Position numbers and translations under genes: made by a program | Part shown: positions 32,074 to 41,960 of the stretch, piece by piece | Layout: each line of letters opens with the position of its first letter | How positions within the stretch are numbered: position 1 is the first letter of the stretch | The notes under the pieces: generated by a model | Told to the model about the DNA's origin: nothing | Seen by the model: only the letters and a program-made list of their open reading frames with translations | The model's database searches: none | Assembly (NCBI GenBank): GCA_905250125.1 | Contig: CAJNOL010000144.1 | Coordinates: forward strand, 62,001 to 126,000 | Reading direction: 5' to 3' | Length of the DNA: 64,000 bases | Source of the DNA: Rotaria sordida | Lineage: Eukaryota; Rotifera; Eurotatoria; Philodinida; Philodinidae

Positions 32074-32890
32074 AAAGTAATGGGACAAATACCGATTCCT
32101 ATTTCTCTTTCGAACTGTACATAACTTGATTTTATTATGTGTTTATAAACAAAAATGAGACGAACAGAAAACGAAATACTCGCTTAAGAAATCTACAATA
32201 TTTATATTGATTCATTAAATAAATTGTCCATCGGGACAATCAAGTATTTTATGAAGTAAAGCCTTTTAAGCAGAATAATTTTTAAACTATTGAATAAATA
32301 TTTGAATATGGATAAACCAAGTATTTAGTTAGGAATATTCGTCCGGTGGAACTTTCTAATCGAAAATTAAAACAAATGGTAAAATCTGTTAATAATTGTT
32401 GTTGTGAAATCAGTCAGTGTAAATTAACCAAGCATTTCAACGTTAATCAATCACTCATCAGTTGTAACTTATTAAAAAAAGAACATCGATGATTATGAGG
32501 AAACGTCAAAACGCTTGAAAAATGAACAATAAAGCTTGAGAAAAAAAAAATCTAGAAAAAACTGTAGCAAGTTCAATAAAATGATTCTTCGTGATTGTCA
32601 GGTTATTTTAGATGATAACAAATATTGTAGATTCGCTAAGCGAATTTTTTTAGTTTCTTCTCGTGTCATTTTGTTTATGAATGTATAACAAAATCAAGTT
32701 ATATAAAATACGCAAGAAGGAGAAATTTTCTACACGTATTTACTAAAGATAAATAGGGATTGATATTTTATCCTGTCATTCTGAATTATACGAAAAATAC
32801 AGATTCGTTTTGAAAATGCTTTTCTTTTCTGTTATATCATTCTGATTATGAATGTGTGATAAAAATAAATTAAATATGATTCAAAAGAGA
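32074..32890 (+). mobile_element. Decayed Tc1/mariner-like transposon
   Basis: Diverged inverted arms: about 32080-32215 reads against the complement of about 32620-32790. Shared phrases include ATAACTTGATTTT, AAATCTACAATATTT on the left and CGAATCTACAATATTT in the complement of the right. Between them, 32338-32484 reads openly on the plus strand as a helix-turn-helix-like segment (SNRKLKQMVKSVNN, then EISQCKLTKHFNVNQSLIS, then LLKKEHR) before stops. This resembles the N-terminal DNA-binding part of Tc1/mariner transposases. No DDE/D catalytic domain is present. A further diverged piece of the right arm seems to follow at about 32800-32890. Confidence 0.5.
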
Positions 32891-33681
32891 AAGAAAAATC
32901 TCTATCCTATGGTAAAAAGAGTTTTCTTTCACCACCTTCCTATTGAAAGGAAATAAACGGTGATATTTGTGCTATTACTTTTGCCTCATACGCTATTAAT
33001 AAATGAAAAAGAAATTATCAAAAGTAATAAAAGAAGTAGACATTGATAAGCATTTTAATACAAAAAGATTTGTTATATCAGCTATAAAATAGTTAGCAAC
33101 AATAAAATCGTCTGTTTAAATATTATATTTTCTTTTTCACATTGCATATGAACCGTAAAATATTCATTTTAGAAATTGGCAACGAAAAACATGCTAGCAA
33201 TTTCTATAGACATATAAGAAACAACGAATGACTATCGATAATTCAATTCTAGCAAAAGTCTTCTAAATGAAATTCAAGATGAAAAAGTATCCTATGTGTT
33301 ATGAAAAAAACAAAATGAATCTGGAATAATTCAGAGTCAATAATATTATCATCATTGGTTTAAAACTTCACGGCATCTCTTAATTTAATATAACCTTGTG
33401 TAAATAATTAAAATAAGTTTTCCAAGATTGATTCTTAATAATTCTCGTACGATTTATATGTACAATAGAAATGAATTTTATTGGAAAAAAAAACAAAACT
33501 TGATAATTATTTATTAAGCACGTTAGTGTATCAATAAGTATTGGAATTAATGAAAAAATAATTTTTAAAGAATGTTAATTCACAGAAATAATTGAAAAAC
33601 ATCATGATTATAAAAATAGAAAGGGAAAAAAATTAAAAAATTAATGAAAGGCACAGCAGTTCTTCTAATATATCACTGTTT
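32891..33681. other. Intergenic
   Basis: AT-rich, no gene or repeat seen. It includes the 3' flank of the SKP1-like gene. Confidence 0.4.
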
Positions 33682-34389
33682 TTAATCATTAGAGGCTTGT
33701 TCTAGTGTCTAATAAAATAAAAAAAATATTTTTGTTAAAAAAAAATTAATAGAAAAACAAACTTTTAGTGGTGGTAAATCGTTTGGAATATTAAATGTCT
33801 GTCGAACTTCTTCTGGTGTTTTGCCTTTAATTATATCTGCTATTGTTTTACATGCCATATCGAGTAAAACTGTCATTCCTAAGTAATTAGCAGCCTAAGA
33901 ATAAAAATGCAAATAAATAATATTCAATGAATTATTAGAAATAAATTAACAGACCATAATAATTTCAAAAATCATTTCTTGTTTTATTTTGAAAAACTCT
34001 TGATCCCATTGTGGAATTTCAACATATCGTCGGCTATTTTGTTGATTCTCTTCTGAACTTAATTTATCTTGTTTATGATGAATTGACCATTCAATTATCT
34101 TTAATAAATATTTACATATATATTTCGACAAAAAAATAATAATTGATAAATATTTACTTTGTTTAAGGCTTCTGTTCCAACATTGGTTAATTCAATGGGA
34201 TTTTCTTGTGCGTCTTTACTATCCAAGACTAAATATCAATGATAAAATAATAATGAATATATAGAATATCATTCAAATAAATCTACCTTCATATATATTT
34301 TTAACAGGTTCCCATTGTTTTGCAACAAAAAGATCAACCTCAATAATATCTCCGTCACTTGTTTGTACTTTTATTTTTTCTTCAGACAT
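33682..34389 (-). CDS. Diverged SKP1 paralogue lacking the C-terminal tail
   Basis: Five exons (34287-34389, 34158-34228, 33955-34098, 33763-33894, 33682-33708) give 158 residues. Intron positions coincide with those of the SKP1 gene at 25346-26198, so this is a DNA-level duplicate, not a retrocopy. The POZ part starts [20 protein letters not shown]; later come [37 protein letters not shown] and [13 protein letters not shown]. The last exon encodes only TLEQASND, so the conserved terminal helix ending in WCEEK, which contributes to F-box binding, is missing. Spliceosomal frames are intact, suggesting it is still expressed. It may bind a restricted set of F-box proteins, or cullin only. SKP1 families are multiplied in several invertebrates. 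Confidence 0.85.
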
Positions 34390-34579
34390 TTTCTTTTTTT
34401 TTTTATGGCTAAGTCTATTGAAACAATCTAAAATATTATTTAATTTATAATCAAGTAGAAATAAATAGTTAATATTTAAATGAACCAAGATAACTGTCAT
34501 ATTTGATTACGCCAAGACCTAACAACACTAAAACTTAATTGTTCATACTCATATAGACAAATGTCAAGCCGATCGAGAG

Positions 34580-34774
34580 TTAATAGTGAGAGAAAATAAC
34601 ATACCTATGATGAGTTATTTTCATTTTAGTGTCACTATGCTTTCGATTAATTTCGTCGAAAAATATTTTTCTTCCGTGGAAAGTTTTTTCGTTATGAATC
34701 ATTTCAGCATAACAAATTTCATCACCAGATGAAATTATGAGATGATTATTATCGTTGCTCACTAGTGACATCAA
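34580..34774 (-). CDS. Possible short exon or small ORF, unrecognised
   Basis: A minus-strand frame starts MMSLVSNDNNHLIISSGDE and runs with ordinary amino-acid composition to KMKITHH. A donor-like CATAG|GTATGTT follows (about 34600). It lies just upstream of the SKP1-like gene on the same strand and could be a separate small gene or an upstream exon of an alternative transcript. I could not connect it in frame to SKP1-like exon 1. Confidence 0.25.
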   Translation of the reverse strand: MMSLVSNDNNHLIISSGDEICYAEMIHNEKTFHGRKIFFDEINRKHSDTKMKITHHRYVIFSHY

Positions 34775-35270
34775 TATGAAATATTTTTGATTAATTATAT
34801 TTTTTCTTTGTTAGTTTTTTTCTTAAAACAAAAATATTTTATTTTTTATTTAGAATTAATTAATTAAAAAAAAGAAAATATAATTTAATCTGAAGTTCAT
34901 ATATGATACTAGGTAAAATGTAGCATAAGTCCATCGAAATGAATACCTATGTTGTTTATAAATATTTTTCATATCAATTCGTTGATCTCAATAGACAAAT
35001 AGATGTTCATCGAATTTCTAAATTATTTTTCTTAATTATTCATTGATTTTTATTTAGATTAATATACTTGTACTTGTTTGAATAATAAAAGAAACAAGTC
35101 AGAAAAAAGAAATTGTATTATGATGTACGAAATTAATATTCAATGAAATATAATAATAATAATAATCATTTTTCTCCATCAACAAATCTAATTGATGCAT
35201 GTATCATGAAGTGGAATATCTAAAAGGAAAATTTATCATATTAATTTTGTATATTTTTGTTTTAAATTAG

Positions 35271-35517
35271 AATGAAAATCTTGTATTCGAACCTCTTCTT
35301 TCATCAAATCAATATAGTGAACAAGTAAGTTTAATAAATAATGAAATAGTTTTATTTTTGTATATTTGTATGCGTGTGTAAGACAGATGATCAATTATTT
35401 TTTCTTTTTCTCCTCTGTGATTTTAATGATAGTCTACCAATGATTTATTAATAAGTGAAGAACAACGAGATTTTCAATCCGTATATTTTACGTACATCTC
35501 GAGAATAAAAAATTTGT
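35271..35517 (+). other. Possible upstream exons of the palmitoyltransferase gene
   Basis: Two exon-like blocks, 35271-35324 (ENLVFEPLLSSNQYSEQ) and 35433-35517 (STNDLLISEEQRDFQSVYF and on), are bordered by AG and GT. They join in frame to the exon at 35691 that carries the ATG at 35699. I found no in-frame start upstream, so they may be coding with an unseen first exon or be 5' untranslated. Confidence 0.45.
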
Positions 35518-35698
35518 GTAAGTGCTTGCATTTTTATTTCTTTTCTGCTCTTTATTAAAAAAAATAAAAACAACTTCTCATCCACTTATTTGTTTTTTTT
35601 TTCACTATTATCGGGTTAAATATATTTTCGAATTAGAAAAAAACCAACAACAAAGAACAAATTAATATTCAAATTAAAATAATTGTTTAGGTTGTACA

Positions 35699-38155
35699 AT
35701 GACTATTCGAACACCGAGTATGTGTTGTTGTGAAGTATTAAAATGGATTCCAGTTATATTTATCCTTGGACTTGTTGGATGGTCTTATTATGCTTATGTT
35801 GTGCAAATGTGTATCTGTATGTTTAAATACAAAAAATATTTTTAAAATACTATTTTCTATAATTTAGTTACAATTGACAGTGTGCCTAAAAAAGGTAAGA
35901 GACTTTTCTCTTGTATTTAACTATGGCACAAGATATATTCACTCATCTTTCGTTCACTTAAAGACAGTTGGTTAGAGCTAGAAGCAATTCGTGAGAATCA
36001 AACTTTTCCGTTCGTTTGGAATTTGTGTTCAGAATTTCTTTCTAATGTAAGATCAGGGGTGTAGCCAGGAGTTTTCTGAGGGGGCTGAACATGGCCAAAA
36101 AAACTTTTCCGCTGAACGAAAATAATGTGCCTGTACCCTCCTCCAGGGAATTTTTCTCCTGAGGGGAGCTAAAGCCCTCTCAGCCGCCCCCTTCCCTACA
36201 CCCCTGTGTAAGATTGAACAACTATTATCAGATTGTTTCCAAAATAATGATTGTACGCAATACTAAACTCAGCGCTTTGTAATATGTTGAGTTGAAGCTA
36301 AAGATTGCGTCAAAACCATTATTTTGTGTTTTTTTACAAAATCTACTGATAGTGGTTCAATCGTACTTCAGAAAGAAAATATAAACATATGTTTGAAAAT
36401 AGCAAAACTCTAACCAGTTGTCTTTTAGTAACTAAAAAATGAGCGAATATATTGTGTCAAGACTATCTTGCTATAGGTTATGTATTTGAAAAAAGATAAT
36501 AATTATATTTAGTGATTTATTTATTTATTTATCATATATTATTAATACTTATTTTGTGGTCTTATTATCAAACAGTGTTTGCACCTTTGGTTGGACCACC
36601 TCGACAAGTAAAGATAATTTCAAATTTAATATTGCGAAGAAAAAATGTTTTTTTTTTCTTATTATTAGTTTTATATAGGTGAAGTTGAAAGTGCATCTAT
36701 TGCTACAATACAAACAGTTAATGAGCGACGTGCTACTCTTATTCGTCTTTCTCGTCAAGCAAATTTACCATTAGTAACACGACATTTTGATGGAAGTATG
36801 AAATTGATATTAATTGATTGAAATAAAAAAAAAAAAAAGGCAATTTTCTGTAAAAGGTATTCGTTATTGTTCGATATGCAAATGTATAAAACCTGATCGA
36901 GCTCATCATTGTTCAGTATGTGAACAATGTGTTCTTCGATATGATCATCATTGTCCATGGTAGAAAAAAAAAAAATTCTATTTAAATGAAAAGAAATAAT
37001 TAATTTTTATTTTTAAGGACAAATAGTTGTATTTCATATGGAAATTATAAATTTTTTATTTTATTTCTTGGTTGGGCATTAATTTTTTGTACATATGTTG
37101 CGGGAACATCACTTCAATATTTTATTCTATTTTGGCAGGTTAATGAATAATTTTCAATTTTAAAATTCTTTTTTTTAACTTTTTTTTTTCGTTTAATTTA
37201 GAATGTAGCCAATTCGGAAAACGTATGTTTTCATTTAAAAAGAAAAAAAAACAACTATTAATTTGAATGGTTTTATTTCTTAAATTAAGAATGAAACTAG
37301 TTCAGTATCAACAAGTGGAAGATTTCATTTGCTTTTTCTTTTTTTTATTGCTATTATCTTTGCTGTTAGTGTATCATCATTATTCTTTTATCATTTATTT
37401 TTAATTGGAAAAAATCGAACGACAGTGGGTAAATACTTTATTTTTGGTTTTCAAAAACAAAAAAAAACAACTTTTTATCATGAATTTTTGTTTTTTTTTG
37501 TCGTTAGAATCACATCGAGCACCAATATTTGCAAATGGACCTCAAAAAGATGGTTTTGATTTAGGTTGTAAACAAAATATTCAAGAAATTTTAGGAACTG
37601 ATCTTATTAAAGCATTAATACCAATAAATACAACGTAATTTTAGAGTTTTGTCTTTTATTTATTAAAATTTCAATTTGAATTTTTTTATTAAATAGACAA
37701 GGCGATGGAATTCACTATCAAGTAAATAGTATGCTACTGGAAGATTTACAAGAACGATCTAGAAATCCAACGTACGTAATACGATCGAATGGTAGTACTA
37801 ATCAGGAAAACGATAATAATCTAATATCACCATCAAATCGAAGATGATTTTGATAATAAAGAAAACTAACCTATTTCAAAAAGAAAATTATTTTTCAATT
37901 GTTTATATTTCGAAAAGAGTTTTATTTGTGATGGAATTCCGAAAAAACAAAAATTATAAACACAATGAAAGGAACTTCCATGCAGAAAAATCTTCATATA
38001 AAGAAAAACCCTTCAACATATGTTTATATGTTATTATTCTATAATTTTAATTTTTTTATTTTAGTAGAGACGTTGTTTTGCCACTTGATACTCTAGCAAA
38101 TCCAATTAATAACGATCGGAACTATTTGTTGAGCAGCAATACCAACAGAAGATAG
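35699..38155 (+). CDS. ZDHHC2/15/20-like palmitoyltransferase
   Basis: Eleven exons from the ATG: 35699-35816, 35868-35894, 36513-36607, 36669-36795, 36857-36959, 37018-37138, 37202-37222, 37290-37428, 37508-37634, 37697-37771, 38065-38155; 347 residues. Four membrane segments are visible ([63 protein letters not shown]). The cysteine-rich domain reads [20 protein letters not shown], then [11 protein letters not shown], with catalytic DHHC, followed by TNSCIS where most relatives have VNNCIG. The order and wording, including GPxKDGFxLGxxxNIQ and GDG, match ZDHHC2/15/20, which S-acylate proteins at Golgi, plasma membrane and endosomes. The second-last exon can either splice at 37771 or read through to a stop at 37845-37847. 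The second intron (35895-36512) carries a hAT MITE. Confidence 0.87.
36046..36214. mobile_element. hAT-type MITE with 8-bp target duplication
   Basis: The 153-bp insertion 36054-36206 begins CAGGGGTGTAGCC and ends with the inverted CTACACCCCTG. It is flanked by identical 8-bp TGTAAGAT at 36046-36053 and 36207-36214. It is clearly GC-richer than its surroundings. CAGGG-type ends plus 8 bp indicate hAT. It sits inside an intron of the ZDHHC gene and leaves splice sites untouched. Confidence 0.85.
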
Positions 38156-38463
38156 GAAACATAACAGAGGTTATTTTTTTTATCTTCTCTAATATTAAAA
38201 CTGCGCAAATTTTTTTTGTGTCAATATATATGTATATATGTTTATTTATTTATTCCACAATTATTTTATCAGCGTAGTCGATCTGAATATTTTTGCTTGT
38301 ATTTTTTATGTCTAATTTGTCTTTTTTCTTTCTGTATTTATTGAGTTTATTTTGTTGATACGATAAGAAAACTCTGTGAACTGAAACGATTTTTATTCAT
38401 TGACAATGCAAATGAAGTGAATTTATTTTAGATTATAAAAAAAACAACTGATCGATCTTGAAA
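38156..38463. promoter_or_regulatory. Short spacer between ZDHHC and RPL31
   Basis: About 310 bp on the same strand. It must contain the polyadenylation region of ZDHHC and the RPL31 promoter and leader. A run of alternating TATATATGTATATATG lies at about 38224-38240. No specific site is provable. Confidence 0.35.
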
Positions 38464-39034
38464 ATGGCCAATAAAAAAGGTAAAAAAGGTGAAAGTGGCA
38501 GTAGCAAAAAACAAATAACAAATGAAGTTGTTACTCGCGAATATACGGTCAATTTACATAAACGATTGCATGGCATGTAAGTTAAATTAAATTTTCTATA
38601 AATATTTATTTTCTCATCGATGTTTAAAATAGAGCTTTCAAGAAGCGAGCACCACGTGCAGTAAAAGAATTAAAAAAATTTGCTGAAAAAATGATGAAAA
38701 CACCTGATGTTCGTATTGATTCAAAATTAAACAAGGAAATTTGGTCACAAGGAATCAAGTTAGTTCTTTCTTAGTAATCTTTTATTTACAAAAATTTTCT
38801 GTTTTTTTTTCCATTTAGTCATGTTCCTTATCGTGTTCGAGTTCGATTAGCTCGACAACGTAATGAAGATGAAGATTCACCACATAAACTTTATACATTG
38901 GTTACATTTGTTCGAGTACCTTCATTTAAAGGTTTGTCTTGATTTTTTTTTCTATTCAATATTTAAATTCGTTGTTCTTTTTTTTTTTTTTTGTTTAATT
39001 AGGATTACTCACTGCTAATGTGGACAATGAATAA
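38464..39034 (+). CDS. RPL31: Large-subunit ribosomal protein eL31
   Basis: Four exons (38464-38576, 38633-38758, 38819-38931, 39003-39034), 127 residues; human eL31 is 125. Recognisable stretches: [73 protein letters not shown] and [11 protein letters not shown]. eL31 sits near the nascent-chain exit of the 60S subunit. The N-terminus is lysine-rich and a little longer than usual. All three introns are short (56-71 bp). AATAAA lies 71 bp past the stop. Confidence 0.96.
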
Positions 39035-39104
39035 ATAAACAAAACAGTTGATAACATCAAATAAAAGAAGAACTTTTGTGATTTTTCTCTCGTTGTTTTG
39101 TTAA

Positions 39105-39110
39105 AATAAA
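39105..39110 (+). terminator. Polyadenylation signal of RPL31
   Basis: AATAAA at a suitable distance after the RPL31 stop codon. In such AT-rich DNA the hexamer is common, so only its position supports it. Confidence 0.45.
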
Positions 39111-40315
39111 ATGGAGAGAAAACGAATGTTTTCACATTCAATCTAAAATAGGAATAAAGATTTATTAAAAGAAATTCTTTGACAATATCAGCAATTTTTA
39201 AAAAATAACTCATTATGTAGTCTTATTAATTGAAAAATGAATTTTCTACGAATAGGTAAAGTATTGATAAATAACTAAAACATGATTGATTCTTATTCAT
39301 CAAACTACTCTCTCAGACCAAGAAGAAGAAGAAATTCATATTATAAGAAACCTAAAAAAAAAAGAATTTCCGCATATTTTTTCTGTGATGTTTCCAAAAT
39401 TCTTGAAGATTTCCAGAAATGTTACTATCTGGAACGATTTAAGGATTTTCAAAGTTTCGGAAAGCTTTCCGACACAAAAATATCCTGACAGTGTTGTTTT
39501 GACTTTCTTACAATACAGAATTTCTTTAAAGTGTAAGTATTTGTTTTCTTTTATCAAAAGCAATATGTCTCCATATTCATAAAAATATATTTCGTCTCGT
39601 ATTATTTTGTTCATGATTTGGAAAAAAAACGCCAACAGAATATTAATAAAAATTTGATTGATAAGATCAAATTTTTGAAATAAAGTTTCCAATAAAAACA
39701 AATAATCTTTTAAATGTTGTTCATAATTTATATTTTTAAAATATTGAAAAGTCTAAATATTTTCTCATTAAAAAGTTAACCATAACTAAAAATTATCAAA
39801 AGAAAAATCTGTTTAATTCTATGTGTACAAAAACAACTTGACACTGATTGCTTAGCTATTCTGGAAAACAATTTCCCAAATGACTACTCGTTGAAAATGA
39901 ATATACGCACGATGGTCGATCGGTTCAATCATATGCCGTTTTTTAGTCTTGTAAAAGCTGATTGTTGTGTGTGTGTGTCTTAGTAATTATTCTCATGTGA
40001 TTGCTCTTGCAGTCAACGACAGGGAATTCTCTCTCTACAAAGTGATTGCATTAGACTTGAGTGAACGAGAAGAAGAACAGATTACTAAACGGACTGTTGC
40101 GATCATCATCATCATCATTATTGATGAGTCCCATTGGGAGAAGACGATAAAGAGACAGAGAGAAGACACATTTTTTTTATTTCTTCTTCTCTTCATCTAA
40201 GCCGATTTGGTTGGCAAGTCGAGCTGTTTTTTACGCATCAGTAATACAACTAGCAACATAGGGTACATCATCACTAATATAGAGACCGCGCAGATTGACA
40301 AGATTATCGAATTCG
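39111..40315. other. Intergenic between RPL31 and the zinc-finger gene
   Basis: Overlapping short ORFs on both strands at 39280-39700 have no family resemblance. A TG run is at about 39965-39980 and an ATC repeat near 40102-40120. From about 39900 on, base composition is less AT-rich, as expected for a promoter and leader of the downstream gene. Confidence 0.4.
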
Positions 40316-41326
40316 ATGGAATCGATTGAGAAAAATATTAACAACGACGATCTTGATCAGACAACATTAATAACAAATAATAAAAGAAAACAAGGTGAGA
40401 TTTTCAAGGACATTAAGAAGGACAAAAAATTTTTTTTTTTCAAATAGAAATATAAACATTTATGAAAACATTTTTTTTTTCTTATTTCTATTATGGAAAT
40501 GAGATCTATATGAAAGATACTTAGCAATCTTATCGATTCAACATTGAATAAAACACTTACAATCTGGATTAGTTCATTTTATTTTTACTAGAGAATCCAT
40601 ATAGAACAATTATTATAAATCGATTCATCTTATGTTTACATATGCATATAAATGTTATACAAAATAGTCAATTATTTTCATTTAATTAAAATTTTCTAAG
40701 ATATTCAAATGTAAATTATTTTTAAAACTCTTTATAAATATTTCAAAACAAAAAGAATAGAAATTCCAATGAATGATTTATTTTTCATTTAATTAAAAGC
40801 TAAAATAATAATCATAATTTTGAAAAGAGAATACATTTAATAAAATTGTTTATATATTTTAGACGATGATTCAAATCAATCACGACAATTATCATCAAAA
40901 GTATTTCGATCTGAATCAGCATCATTACCATTTGGTATTGCTAATGTTCTTCAATCAACAAATGAATCATCAAAAATTTGTCAAACACCTATAACAACAT
41001 CAATATTATCAGTTAATCCATGGTTAATGGCTTTACATCATCTATCACAATCATCATCAACAACAGCATTAGCAAATGCATCAAATTGGTGTGCAAAATG
41101 TTCAATACAATTTCGTCTTACAAGTGAATTAGTTCATCATATTCGTGTTCATCATGCAACACGACGTAGTTATCATCATCATCATCAAATATCTACAGAA
41201 ACAATAACACCAACAAGAAAAACATTTACAAATTCAACATCATCAATGAATCTTACTTGTCATATTTGCTATGAAACATTTCGAGAACGACATCATTTAA
41301 CACGTCATATGACATCACATCGTTAA
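40316..41326 (+). CDS. Two-finger C2H2 zinc-finger protein with eh1-like motif
   Basis: Two exons (40316-40394 and 40863-41326) encode 180 residues. After a polar N-terminus comes SLPFGIANVL (about 47-56), which fits the Engrailed-homology-1 pattern F-x-I-x-x-[IVL]-L that recruits Groucho/TLE co-repressors. Next is the conserved-looking SVNPWLMALHHL. Two C2H2 fingers follow: WCAKCSIQFRLTSELVHHIR with HH ligands (about 103-125), and LTCHICYETFRERHHLTRHM ending TSHR at the C-terminus (about 156-179), separated by a histidine-rich linker. This composition suggests a sequence-specific repressor of the kind used in animal development. I cannot assign an orthologue. The intron is 468 bp. Confidence 0.75.
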
Positions 41327-41960
41327 TATATTTTTAATTTTCAGAACGTGATGAATTTTTTTTTATGCATATATCTATCCATTCTTAGAATTCATTTTTC
41401 AATTGGTTAAGAAATCTTTTTTTCTTTTTGGATATTCTCCTTACCATCATAATTTCATGGTTAAAAATATACACGCGCTCGAATTTATTTTTTTGTGTCT
41501 TTTATTTATGAAATCTTTTATTTTGGATGTGTAGAAGAATCAATAAAAATAAAATCTAAAATATTATTATCCATTTTTTATATCTCTCTAGTCTCAATCT
41601 AGTACATGTACATTTTATTCTTACTATTGTTTAAGTAAGAAGAGCATCATTATAAAGATAAATACATGTTACTGTTCAAACTAAGATTACGTTCAATATC
41701 GAATTGGCCTAGACGAATCTAGGATTCGAGATTGAACGCTAACATATATAATATAAAGATCATTTTTAATAAAAAATGTGAAAATATTATTTGTCTTGAG
41801 GAGAAGACGAATCGATAAACTTAGTTTGATCTGTAGATGACATGTATTTAAGAAGATATGCCTAATCACGTCGTTGTCTTTGTTGACTAGCATTACTTTC
41901 TAATCGAGGTACATGAGTTCTATTAGATCATCTTCAAAAATTTGTTCTGTTCTCTTTGTA
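41327..41960. other. Intergenic
   Basis: AT-rich 3' flank of the zinc-finger gene; several AATAAA-like words. Near 41690-41730 a small inverted pairing (CGTTCAATATCGAATTGG, later CGAGATTGAACG) is visible. No gene. Confidence 0.4.

Noticed and set aside
39286-39701. Overlapping ORFs of 98 and 121 codons on opposite strands
   Set aside because: Both are low-complexity AT-rich frames without recognisable motifs; neither strand looks like a gene.
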